A program made the position numbers and the translations under genes. From a virus, in IMG/VR virus record IMGVR_UViG_3300044716_000828, positions 1 to 28,831 of that record: a stretch of 28,831 bases of DNA. One strand, written 5' to 3'. Within the stretch, counting starts at the first letter, position 1, and every line of letters begins with the position of its first letter. The notes under the pieces were generated by a model. That model was not told the DNA's origin, did not search any database, and saw only the letters and a list, made by a program, of their open reading frames with translations. Positions 1 to 9,900 of this stretch are shown here, piece by piece.

Positions 1-1215
1 CTGGGTGTTATTTGAATCATCGGTCGATTCATCGAATAATACAGAATTTAAAGTTCCTGTAATGTAACTTGAGCTAAATGGAAAATTCCATTTGAGAGAG
101 GATGCTACTAAATAATCACCAAATACATCTACACTATATCCAAATTTATTATTTTTAAAGTATCCATGATCATCATCAACTATTCCGTTATGAATCTTTT
201 GAGTTTTTTCCCATCTATTATTACATCTTCTATAAATAAATGCTGAACCCCTCTTTATTAACGTAGATCCACTATATTCATAATATTGAGATTCATTTGG
301 ACATCCTATAATTGCCCAGTCACCATAAATTGATAATGATTTGCCAAAGTTATCATATGATTGAGATGATGATGAACTTGGATACATGTCAAAATACGGT
401 AATTTATAATTAAAATCTCCGTCACCATTAAATTTAGTAACTTCTACCCAACCAACGGAAGAAGACTCAAAGAAATATACGGTTCCATTGCTTGAATTGG
501 ATGAACTATTAGCAATTATAAGTCGTTGACTGCTACTAACATCTAATTTTACAGAAGATCCAAAATAATCTCCTATTATACTATTGCTTCCTGTCAGCGA
601 TGTTAAATAGTTCCAAATATTTCCCGATTTTGTATATAATAATACTTCCCCTTTATGATTGAAAGATTTATTTGCCCCTATTGCAAGGATTCCGTTTGCA
701 ATTGATACGTCACATCCAAAACTACCACTTTCTCTATTAAAAGAACTCGTAATAGTAAAGTATGGAATAACATCTTGTGTAGAAATATCGTATACATCAA
801 CATTTGAACCGGTTATTAGTGTAGTTGGATTCGGAGAATAAACAGAACAAGAAAAATATCTTGTAGCAATTGCTAAATCATTATTATACAATGATAATGC
901 GTTTCCATATTCGTTTTCTATTTTATTTACACCTGTATTGTCTGTGAAATCATATTGTATATATTGTGAATCTTCCGTCTGTAAATCATCAGTTTGTGAT
1001 AAATTGAATACATTGTTATTATCTTGATCTATAGATTTTTGAAGAGTCAAATAATCATCATATTTTCCGGTGCTATAATTGTATTTTTTAACAGATACTT
1101 CGCCGATGCTAAATCCGGACCCACTTCTAAATGACGGAGGCGATCCTACAGCAATATAATCGCCATAAGAAGCAACTTTATAACCATAATTTTCATTTTT
1201 TATATTAAAATTCAT
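1..1215 (-). CDS. FG-GAP beta-propeller virion protein (3' end beyond window)
   Basis: An uninterrupted frame of 405 codons begins at the ATG at 1215-1213 and reaches the left edge without a stop, so the C-terminus is missing. It reads MNFNIKNENYGYKVASYGDY at the start. Motifs recur about every 50-70 residues with the FG-GAP/integrin-alpha pattern (FG-x-S-V-x-gd-x-l-vGaP): YGYKVASYGDYIAVGSP, YGNALSLYNNDLAIAT, FGCDVSIANGILAIGA, FGSSVKLDV, FGKSLSIYGDWAIIGCP and FGYSVDVFGDYLVASS. Six repeats are visible, so one more could complete a seven-bladed propeller. Such propellers usually bind ligands or surfaces. Its place at the end of a structural operon, 1 base after its upstream neighbour, suggests a virion or adhesin role, which is inference. 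There is no Shine-Dalgarno; the upstream bases are A/T only apart from one C. No signal peptide is seen. Confidence 0.85.
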   Translation of the reverse strand, partial: MNFNIKNENYGYKVASYGDYIAVGSPPSFRSGSGFSIGEVSVKKYNYSTGKYDDYLTLQKSIDQDNNNVFNLSQTDDLQTEDSQYIQYDFTDNTGVNKIENEYGNALSLYNNDLAIATRYFSCSVYSPNPTTLITGSNVDVYDISTQDVIPYFTITSSFNRESGSFGCDVSIANGILAIGANKSFNHKGEVLLYTKSGNIWNYLTSLTGSNSIIGDYFGSSVKLDVSSSQRLIIANSSSNSSNGTVYFFESSSVGWVEVTKFNGDGDFNYKLPYFDMYPSSSSSQSYDNFGKSLSIYGDWAIIGCPNESQYYEYSGSTLIKRGSAFIYRRCNNRWEKTQKIHNGIVDDDHGYFKNNKFGYSVDVFGDYLVASSLKWNFPFSSSYITGTLNSVLFDESTDDSNNTQ

Positions 1216-1216
1216 A

Positions 1217-4200
1217 TTATGTTATATAATTTATATTGTAAACCGATGAACTATTTGCATAAATTTCACGGATTCCAAATCCTTTAATTGTATAATTTCC
1301 TCTAACACCATATTTTCCATAAACTTTAAGGAAGTCTACTGGTTCGCCACCTTCGGATGCGTCCTTACCATTATATGCTGTGTTGTAATATTCATTAATA
1401 TTTGTTAATTCGCCAACAGCATTTGTAAAATCACTATTACCTTGAGTGCCATACATAGTTCCGTTATATGACTTGAAATACACAGACGATGTTCCGGCAT
1501 TTTTATCTTGAGCACCACCAGCAATAATTCCTAATAGTGCATATTGAGAACCAGTTTGAGATCCGGTTATAAAATAACTATTGCCACCCACCGGATCGCC
1601 GATCAAAGATATTGATACAGGATTTACTGTCAAATTTAAATTGTGTAGTCCTGCTATCCACCTTCTATTTGCACTATAGTCACGGAATGATATGACTAAA
1701 ACATCTGTTGATTTAAAGCTAGATGGTATAGTAAAGTTTTCATTTTTAACATTTACATACTGACGATCTGGTGCTTGATGATCACTTACAAATATCTGTG
1801 TAAAATTCTTGAACATTTCGATTGATGGTGATGTCGTAACATCCCAGATTTGATAACCAAGTAATAAAAAGTCATTTATATATCCATTGAAACTTAAACT
1901 TAATACATCGTTTGCTTGAACAATATATAATTGGTCTCTCGCAGTCAAAATACCATAGTTATTTAACTGTTCCTGAGTCACACTATTTCCTACAAAAATT
2001 AAATCCTTATTAGGCCCTATCGGAACTGGACCAATTAATTGTTCTCCGTAATAATCTCTATATTTAGGAACAGGAATAAAATTTTTAAGAATAGGTGCGG
2101 TTATCGGATTTAAATCGGAATTTGGAGGATCAATAATTAATTTTGATTGTTTATAACCAAATTCGCCTCTTGAAACCGAAGGTGCGTTTCCTTCAGCTAA
2201 ATATCCTTTTATCTCCGATGAAACAGGTTGAATTTGGTATTGTTGCAATTTTCCGTTTTTGCCTACATAGGCTTTAACGGATTGCAAGTTTTTGTCTATT
2301 ACATATTTGGATGGTAATGTAAAACTAATACTTGCACCAGACCCACCGATTTTTCCATAACCATTTCCTGTAAATTGATATAAAACACTATCGTTTGTAT
2401 ATGGTGATTGTCTTTCAATCGAAATATCCAATGTAAAATCGGCAGAATAATTTGAGTCAGTATTAGTAACACTAACTGCATATAATCCCGCAAACATTTT
2501 ATTTGTGCAATTTTCTGATGGTGTAGGAATATTAGGTGTCCATTTTAGATTATATTTATTATTTTCTTGACTTGTAGGCAATTCACATCCTGATGCTGGT
2601 ATCGCATTGATTACTATTTTTGCCAATTGTTTAACGTTCTCTGTAAATTTAGAATCATTAATTTTAGTTATTATTGATTGTTTGAAATTACTAAAAGTTA
2701 CGGAGTTTATTGAGAATGTATCTATACCAAAAGGATCGGATGGGATAAATGGACCACCGCCGCCGACAATTTCAAATTCTGGATCATAACCTCCTCGTTG
2801 TAAAGTATAACCATTTAATGTTGGATGTGTAGATTTTACTGTATTCCAACTGCCTGTTACCGATGGGTCATAATATTTTTTAAGATTATAAGATGAACTG
2901 GTAATATCAGAATTCAACTGACGTGTTAAATTATTTCCACTAAAATTATATATGTCGGTGAATATGTATATAAAATCTCCGATATTTAAGTTCGCCGTTT
3001 GATAGACACTGATGTTAGTGCCGGGTGATGATGCTACTATCTTATACGTTCCAACCGCTGATGGTTTTGCATTTGACCCATTATATGTAATAGTAGGATT
3101 TACAGAGTTTGTTATATCAATATCTCCGTTTCTGGATGGAATATAAATTTTATTTATCTTTACATCTTTTATCTCATCCGACACAGTTTTTACATTCTTT
3201 AAATTCTCTGTTGTGTAAGGATATTCTTTGATGGAATTTACTTGTGTTAAATTATCAAATACAACGGTTGCGGTTGTAGGTTTAATTGTAACAGTTGCGG
3301 TTGATAAATACCCACTCTCTGAAGTTAGTCTGATCGGATCTTCTTTTGATATAAATATTTTATACGTATTCGCATCTAAAGGATAATACTGTAATTCAGT
3401 TAACGGCTTCTGTGAGGGTTTTGTAACATTATAATCAGGATATATAACGGATGACACTTTTGTATAATTGACATATTTATCTGTTCTGTATAATGTAGGA
3501 TACGTTACTCCATTAACTATTTTGTTTGAAAACGCACTTCCGTAACTTATGTAGTAAGTATCATTTTTATTGAAATGAGAAGTTGCAACAAATGTAATTC
3601 CATTACCAACAAAATATGGGTAAGTGTCATACGTAACGGTCTGAGATTCAATACTAACAGATGTATCAACTTTTACAGTTATACTTGGTTGGGTCAAACT
3701 ATATTTTGCTGAATCTGTTCCTGTAATTGTATAATTGCTGCTCAAAGTAACTGAAAAACTACCCTCTGATGCGGATGATGTTATAGTTCCTGTTGAAGGT
3801 TTCAAATTAATAGTTACAATGTTACCGTCTACTATACCGATTAAATTTGCAGTTTGATTGTTTATATTTATCGTCGTTGAATCTCCAATTTTTATATTAT
3901 TTGCACTTACGCCTGTAATTTGTAGAGATTTTTGTGTAACCGTAAATGTGACTGTCGTCGAAACTGAAGCAAATCCGTTGATAGTAGGCATTGTTTCGGC
4001 CTTCACAGTAACCGTTCCCAAAGAAGCAGCAGTTTTACTAGGAACTATATCCAATTGGTTATTATTTAGTATTCTTGCTAAATTTCCACCGCCGGTTATA
4101 GTATATTTTATTGGAAACCCATTAATACTGTCTGTCGCACTGAGTGTTCTAAAATTAAAATCTCCGTATACTATATTGTTTATAGATGGGAAATTAATAG

Positions 4201-5278
4201 AAGACGCTGCCGCGGTTATTGATAATGTGCCAGTTGATTTTCCTGTATATCTAGAATCTACAATAGTTGCCGTCACTGTATATGTTCCAACATTTTTAGC
4301 TTCATCGACATTTGATCCTACCGTGTTATATTGTAGAGAATAGTTTAATCCGGCTGGAATTGTAGTAACCGAAAGAGTTTTTGGATTTCCATCATATGCA
4401 AAAGTTGCCGAAGTAACTGTAATAGTTGCCGGTGCTTTAGTAATTTCCAGTGTTCCTGTTTTAGTTCCACAATAAAAACTGTCTACTATTTCACAATAAA
4501 CAGAATATACACCAACTTCTGTCGGCGGAGTTTCAGATCCGTTATAAGTTACTTTTACTGTTAAGTTTGGTGGAAGTGTGGTAACTGAAACTGATTTTGA
4601 AGATCCATCATAAGCATAGTTATTATTACTTATTTGAATAGTAGCATCTACGCAGTTAAAGTTTGCATTTTGTCTATCAACGAAAGTGCTTCCACTTATG
4701 ACTAAGTTTGTATTACCGTCATCTATTGCGGTGACGTGACAGTCTTCAAGTTCTTGGTTTATTTTTACACTGTAAGGAACAATTTTTTCACCAAACTTAT
4801 TTTGCGGAACAGAAAATACAGATATTTGTGAAGGCAAAGATCTATTGACTCCGCTTGTATCAAGCGATTCTAATCCAAATATTTGAGTAGGATTTTCACT
4901 TTCTTTATAATACAGATTTTTAACAGTATTATATACCAGCCTTTGATAACTATCATCGATGTTTACAGGATTGGTATCAGAGTTATAATATTTGCTATCT
5001 ACTGTATAAAAGGTAGATCCGGTAATTTCTTTGCCAATTTTGAATCTTACAAAGTCTGGATCTTGTTGTTGATATGCAATTGCAGAGGAAAATGCAGAAG
5101 AAACCTCTGACATTTTTGTTCCATCACCATAGTCAAAAAACGTTAATAACAATGATCCACTTTCACTACCACTTTGCCAACTTATTAAATCTTCGAATCT
5201 TTGATTTTGTGCGTTCCAAGATTTATTGGCAACAAATGGTGTGTATCTGATATCATTTCTTTTTAACGATTTGATCAT
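1217..5278 (-). CDS. Large structural/adhesin protein with MBG and YDG Ig-like repeats
   Basis: 1353 residues. The first ~200 residues resemble a structural-protein N-domain I associate with T4-like marine phages (around YQRLVYNTVKNLYY and ISVFSVPQNKFGEKIVPYSV), probably the virion anchor. Next come bacterial adhesin-type beta repeats. Two MBG-like units lie at about 208-280 and 283-355, each with YAYDG/FAYDG-x-x-K, TxP-x-G/N-L and VGxYxV...GTLxIT. A VYGD-type unit lies at about 360-450. A YDG-like unit at about 445-535 ends in GTDSAKYSLTQPSITV. A further unit near 725-765 contains ITYNGSNAKPSAVGTYKI. The rest to 1353 is beta-rich and unrecognised. MBG/YDG repeats are typical of long secreted surface proteins of bacteria, so a host-contact fibre or decoration is likely (inference). 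No Shine-Dalgarno; the start is 1 base after the upstream stop. Confidence 0.85.
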   Translation of the reverse strand: MIKSLKRNDIRYTPFVANKSWNAQNQRFEDLISWQSGSESGSLLLTFFDYGDGTKMSEVSSAFSSAIAYQQQDPDFVRFKIGKEITGSTFYTVDSKYYNSDTNPVNIDDSYQRLVYNTVKNLYYKESENPTQIFGLESLDTSGVNRSLPSQISVFSVPQNKFGEKIVPYSVKINQELEDCHVTAIDDGNTNLVISGSTFVDRQNANFNCVDATIQISNNNYAYDGSSKSVSVTTLPPNLTVKVTYNGSETPPTEVGVYSVYCEIVDSFYCGTKTGTLEITKAPATITVTSATFAYDGNPKTLSVTTIPAGLNYSLQYNTVGSNVDEAKNVGTYTVTATIVDSRYTGKSTGTLSITAAASSINFPSINNIVYGDFNFRTLSATDSINGFPIKYTITGGGNLARILNNNQLDIVPSKTAASLGTVTVKAETMPTINGFASVSTTVTFTVTQKSLQITGVSANNIKIGDSTTININNQTANLIGIVDGNIVTINLKPSTGTITSSASEGSFSVTLSSNYTITGTDSAKYSLTQPSITVKVDTSVSIESQTVTYDTYPYFVGNGITFVATSHFNKNDTYYISYGSAFSNKIVNGVTYPTLYRTDKYVNYTKVSSVIYPDYNVTKPSQKPLTELQYYPLDANTYKIFISKEDPIRLTSESGYLSTATVTIKPTTATVVFDNLTQVNSIKEYPYTTENLKNVKTVSDEIKDVKINKIYIPSRNGDIDITNSVNPTITYNGSNAKPSAVGTYKIVASSPGTNISVYQTANLNIGDFIYIFTDIYNFSGNNLTRQLNSDITSSSYNLKKYYDPSVTGSWNTVKSTHPTLNGYTLQRGGYDPEFEIVGGGGPFIPSDPFGIDTFSINSVTFSNFKQSIITKINDSKFTENVKQLAKIVINAIPASGCELPTSQENNKYNLKWTPNIPTPSENCTNKMFAGLYAVSVTNTDSNYSADFTLDISIERQSPYTNDSVLYQFTGNGYGKIGGSGASISFTLPSKYVIDKNLQSVKAYVGKNGKLQQYQIQPVSSEIKGYLAEGNAPSVSRGEFGYKQSKLIIDPPNSDLNPITAPILKNFIPVPKYRDYYGEQLIGPVPIGPNKDLIFVGNSVTQEQLNNYGILTARDQLYIVQANDVLSLSFNGYINDFLLLGYQIWDVTTSPSIEMFKNFTQIFVSDHQAPDRQYVNVKNENFTIPSSFKSTDVLVISFRDYSANRRWIAGLHNLNLTVNPVSISLIGDPVGGNSYFITGSQTGSQYALLGIIAGGAQDKNAGTSSVYFKSYNGTMYGTQGNSDFTNAVGELTNINEYYNTAYNGKDASEGGEPVDFLKVYGKYGVRGNYTIKGFGIREIYANSSSVYNINYIT

Positions 5279-5279
5279 T

Positions 5280-6326
5280 TTAGAAATCTAGTCTAACTTT
5301 TATCAGTGCTTCGTTGTCGAATTTCTTAAGAATGGGTTGACTAGTTTTTGCTACTGCAACTAAATCGTTATTTTCATTATATAAACCTATGGTAGTTATA
5401 TACGTTCTTGGGTCTGTATAAAACTCGGTGAAACGTATCTTTCCAGTGGTTGGTGACAAGACATAAGTTGGGTTATTAGAATAATTAAATTCTTGATTTT
5501 TAACACGAACAAAATAATGTCTTGATGGTAAATATTCAGATTTTCTTGCGTAGAAATAACTATTATTACATAAAGTTATAGAATTTAAAATCTTTTGTTG
5601 ATTTAACTTATATGCGCCTGTATTGGTTATGTCGGGAGTTAAATTAGTTCCAACAATTGATGCAACCTTATCTGCGTTTAAAACTATTATTCCATTTTTT
5701 GGATATAAAGTTCCGATACCGTCATATACTGCACTTACAGTTCCTCCTTTTGTATATGGTGATGCGATTCCATCAACAATACTTCCGCTAACGATGTTAT
5801 ATGAATCTGAAAGGTTTTCAGTAACAACATAATCGTCAACGAATGTAAAAATTCCCTTACTGCCACTCAAACTAAATTGAATATGTCCTTCATCAAGACG
5901 ATCTTTGAACTTATTTGTGGAAAATGATATAACATAAATGTTAGACGACGTTATCGTATTAGAAGCAGATGAAGTTGCAAATGAAAATTCAGTTGTATTT
6001 GATGACAATAGAATATTCTTATATTGAGAATATATTACTTTGCTAGGATATGCTTTTACCGTGCTTACATCTACAGCGGAACTTCCACTTCCATATAAAT
6101 TTCCAAACGCCACCGAAAAATATGGTTCGCCTGCATAATAAACATCATTATAATACAACCCATTTTTCAAATCATTGATGTTAGAACCGCTTGCGACAAG
6201 CTGATATGGGTTTGTATAAAATGAAGATTGTAGAGCACTTATATTTCCATTGCCCCATAAAGGTGAAGATACTCTGGAAATCTTTCCAGTAATTATATCA
6301 GTTGTTTCAAATTGTTTGAATGTCAT
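5280..6326 (-). CDS. Conserved phage structural protein
   Basis: 348 residues. I recognise the pattern PYFSVAFGNLYGSGS ... VKAYPSKVIYSQYKNILL ... IYVISFSTNKFKDRLDEGHI as a family found among virion genes of T4-like marine phages. Its exact role (baseplate, neck or decoration) is not known to me. The protein is beta-rich with no signal peptide, membrane segment or catalytic motif. It sits 1 base upstream of the MBG-repeat protein and 3 bases after the 208-residue protein, so the genes are almost certainly co-transcribed and their products may assemble together. The start at 6326 is followed by MTFKQFETTDII; no Shine-Dalgarno is visible before it. The structural assignment rests on context and remembered family resemblance, not on a search. 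Confidence 0.75.
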   Translation of the reverse strand: MTFKQFETTDIITGKISRVSSPLWGNGNISALQSSFYTNPYQLVASGSNINDLKNGLYYNDVYYAGEPYFSVAFGNLYGSGSSAVDVSTVKAYPSKVIYSQYKNILLSSNTTEFSFATSSASNTITSSNIYVISFSTNKFKDRLDEGHIQFSLSGSKGIFTFVDDYVVTENLSDSYNIVSGSIVDGIASPYTKGGTVSAVYDGIGTLYPKNGIIVLNADKVASIVGTNLTPDITNTGAYKLNQQKILNSITLCNNSYFYARKSEYLPSRHYFVRVKNQEFNYSNNPTYVLSPTTGKIRFTEFYTDPRTYITTIGLYNENNDLVAVAKTSQPILKKFDNEALIKVRLDF

Positions 6327-6329
6327 AAA

Positions 6330-6956
6330 TTAAACGGTTACAGTTACTGGAATTGTGATACTACCGCCGCTTTCATTACCTATTATAGTCAAATTTGCAG
6401 TTGTAGTTTCGGCAATACCTGGATTTGGTAAAAACTTAAATTGCAATCCTATTACCACTTGAGAAGTTTCACTTGAAACTCCGGTAAAAGATGTCACCGT
6501 ATTAGATACCGTATTTGCAGTAACGTTTACGGTAGGAACGATTGTTCCAAGGTTCTTATTTGATAGAATTGCCGTATAACCAACTGTTGTATTATAAACA
6601 GGAGTAGTGCTTGGTGAAATAATTGAATCTCCTGTGAATGTATTACGAACATTGATGTTAGTAATATTCAAGGAAATAATAGGAATAGTAGTAATACCTA
6701 AATTTAGGGTTACTAACTTATATTTCATTAGTTGGGTCTCATCAAAAAACGCTTCTAAAATTGGTGTTTTTCTTATGGCAAAATCATTAAAATTAGAACC
6801 CTCAGGATGATTTGGATCATATAAACTATAATCAATTTCATCGTCAGCCAATGCAAAGGATGTTATGTTAAGATTGCCATTTTGAGCCAACAATTCTCTT
6901 CCTTTTTTAGTTAATGTGGCGTCCACTATGATTGTTTTGTTGTCTAAATATGCCAT
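6330..6956 (-). CDS. Conserved phage virion protein (MAYLDN family)
   Basis: 208 residues. The N-terminal half, MAYLDNKTIIVDATLTKKGR followed by ELLAQNG...FALADDEIDYSLYDP, is a pattern I know from structural genes of large T4-like phages. Residues ~1-85 form this conserved part. Residues ~90-208 are Thr/Val/Asn-rich and read as one or two Ig-like beta domains (IIPTVNVTANTVSNTVTSF, TTANLTIIGNESGGSITIPV). No enzyme motif or membrane segment is seen. It lies 39 bases downstream of the 1398-residue baseplate-like protein and 3 bases before the 348-residue protein. The phrase TLTKKGRELLAQ suggests a small helical attachment element preceding the beta domain (inference). No Shine-Dalgarno is present before the ATG. 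Confidence 0.75.
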   Translation of the reverse strand: MAYLDNKTIIVDATLTKKGRELLAQNGNLNITSFALADDEIDYSLYDPNHPEGSNFNDFAIRKTPILEAFFDETQLMKYKLVTLNLGITTIPIISLNITNINVRNTFTGDSIISPSTTPVYNTTVGYTAILSNKNLGTIVPTVNVTANTVSNTVTSFTGVSSETSQVVIGLQFKFLPNPGIAETTTANLTIIGNESGGSITIPVTVTV

Positions 6957-6995
6957 ATGTTATATAAATAGTGTAGAATTCCAGTTTTTATTATT

Positions 6996-9900
6996 TTATA
7001 TATTGAAAATACTTTGACTTAAAGATAAACTTTGAGTTAAAATTGGAGAATAAGATAAAGAACTTGTCGTAGTAGATGAAGTTATCTCATAAGAACTGAT
7101 GATAGTAGTCAAGTCGGTATTACGAGATTTTACATATATTCTGTCTAAATAAACATTTCCAATTCCCAATGTAGTTTTACTTATAGTAACTGTATTATCA
7201 TTGGTGTCTTTAAATGAATCGTCATTAAAATATAAAGGTTTATCGTTCAAATAGATTTGAAACTTTGAAAACGGATTATTTTTATAAATATAGTGTTGGA
7301 AAGGCAATACATTTGTTATTTGTAAATTAGAATCTTTTAATGGAATATATTGACTTCCAATTTGTGTAAGATCATTAGAACTTGATACGGGAAATATCTT
7401 TTCTAATTTGAATTCTATAGGATTTGAAACCTTATCATTGCTATATATGTATTGAATTTCTTCAGATTTTACCAAATAACACATCTGTTTTTGTTCATAA
7501 TCATAAAACGGTTTGTTATCCGGAACATATTGGCTCAAATAACTTATATTGTCATCTGAGGATATATATCCGTTGTTAAAATTATATTGTTTAATTTCAT
7601 TTCTACTATCATTTACTTCCAATATAGGAGAATAATCATCTGTAGATGTAATTTGACTATCAACATTATCATATAAGCTTATAGAACCGTTATAAGACGT
7701 AAGTTCTTCTTTGGATGCAAATCCAGTAGAAAATTTTGGTCTTTCTAAAACCGAAGGTTCTACTAAAATACCACCCAAAAATTTTGTTCTTGCCGGAATG
7801 ATATTTCTAATTACATCAAATATGGAATTATCGATGTAATTTTTGTATAATGTTATAAATTCTTGATATAAAACTTGTTCACCGTCAAATTTATAATAAT
7901 TCTCTCTGAGAGTGTTTAGATCCTTATATGAACTTTGATTTAAATTTCCAGGATCAGCAATCGAATCCATCACATTCAAATCGCCATAAAAGTTTAAAAT
8001 ATCATCATCTTTTGACTTGAATGGTGAAATATAAACTCCCAAAATGTTTGAATCCGGAGACATTACATTCAAATTTGTCGCTACACTTTGAACGGGAGAA
8101 GGTGCAGTTGTTAATTCTTGTTCAATTCTACGGATTTTATTGTTTTTTAATTTATTTGGACCGTATTGTGATAGTATTATGCTTTGTGGCAATTCAATTA
8201 CTTCAAATTGATATGGGTATACCGATTGAGAATAGAAAGTGCAAGAGTTTGACTGTGTTACGGAATTGTAGGTAAAATTATAAGCATACCCATTTTGAGT
8301 TTCGTTGCGTTTAGTTTCTGGGAAGTCTGGATAAATTGGAACTACTGCAGAAGAACTTTGTAAATTTACAGGATAATCATAACTATACTTGAAATTTAAG
8401 TAGTCCCAAGTCTTATCAATGTTTTCATTTCCATAAAAACCGTAATTTCTACAATATTCTGTAAAATCATAATCGGATATTGGGTTTTGAATAAGTTGTA
8501 TTTTATCTAATAACCCTGTAAAAATATTAGAACTATTGTAATTTCCAAAACTTATAAACTCTTTACTAGAAAATAGTTCGTTATAGGTTCTGGTTAATAC
8601 AATGCTTGATGAATGCGCAAACGTTTCTCTATCTGAATCATATGATTTAACAACTAAATCATATTTTGTAGGAACATAATTCTCATCATTGGATGAATCG
8701 AGCAACGACGATGTTTCATTTCTTCTTAATAGAACATTGAAGAAAGAATCGTTGTTAAAAATTGGAACACTAGTAATTGATGTAGATTTATCTTGTATCT
8801 GAAATACAACATCTCCGTATTTATCTACCTTTCCTTTTTTAAGGTATATTTTCCAAGTATTAGATCCTTTATTAACCAATTCAACAACATTATTTGTCAA
8901 ATAATTTTTGTTTAACTTGAATGTAAATTCTAAAGATTTAGAACCTGAATATGGAATCGATAAATATTCATTGTTCGAATTAAATTTAGTAAAATAATAT
9001 TTTGCATCATACAAGTATGATGTCTTTTTATTTTTAAATATATCATTGCTTCCGAATTCTCTTACAGTTAAAATGTTTAATGGTATTCCGTGACATGACA
9101 AAATTAAGTTTATACATTCTTGGGTTCCTTTTGTTTTATAAATTTGAGGAAGCGTATCAAGAATTCTTTTCCAGATAGATTCGGTTTTATCCTTGTATGA
9201 TACTGTATTTGAAATATAAGATACAATCTCACTCTTGTTTGCGAAATCGGTAGAAGTATCCCAACCGAAAGTTTTTAACATGTAATATACAAAATCACTA
9301 ATATAAGTGTCGCTTGATTCCGTATTATTCAATATAGGGAAAGATTTTATATACTGGTATATATTATCGAAATGGTGTCCCGTCATTGACAAAAATAACA
9401 AATAATCCGAGTTATTTTCATCATTCTTTATATTCTCAGGAGTGTTATTTACTAAACTGTCTATATTTTCTATATCGTATTCTTCTGCTGTCAATATATA
9501 ATTATAGTAGTTTGAATTAGGATCTTTTAAACTTCCTTCTATAAGAGATTGATTGTTATACAAATACGATTCATAACCATCAAATGAATTTAAAGTTTCG
9601 TTAATTTTATCATTATTCTTTTCGATTTGAGACGAATAAGAAGATGAAATTACAATGTTAGATGCGAATGATGCAGATACCGATAATTCTGATATACTTC
9701 CGCTCAAGGAAGTTATTAACTCCAATTTGTTTTTGAACACTTTAGTTCTTATTGCGGCGGATGAAAATACCACAAATTCTGAAAAATTAGAATAGTCTAC
9801 ATTTAAAGTATTTAATTTTTTAATTACATTGATTTCCGATAAATCTCTATTCGATACATTGTCGCCTAAAGAAGAAACATTGTTTATCTTGTTTTTCTCG

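Noticed and set aside
3858-4343. 161-codon open frame on the plus strand, hydrophobic
   Set aside because: It lies antisense inside the MBG repeats, has Val/Ile-rich composition expected from the reverse of Thr/Asn codons, and lacks a ribosome site. Other plus-strand frames here are the same kind of shadow.
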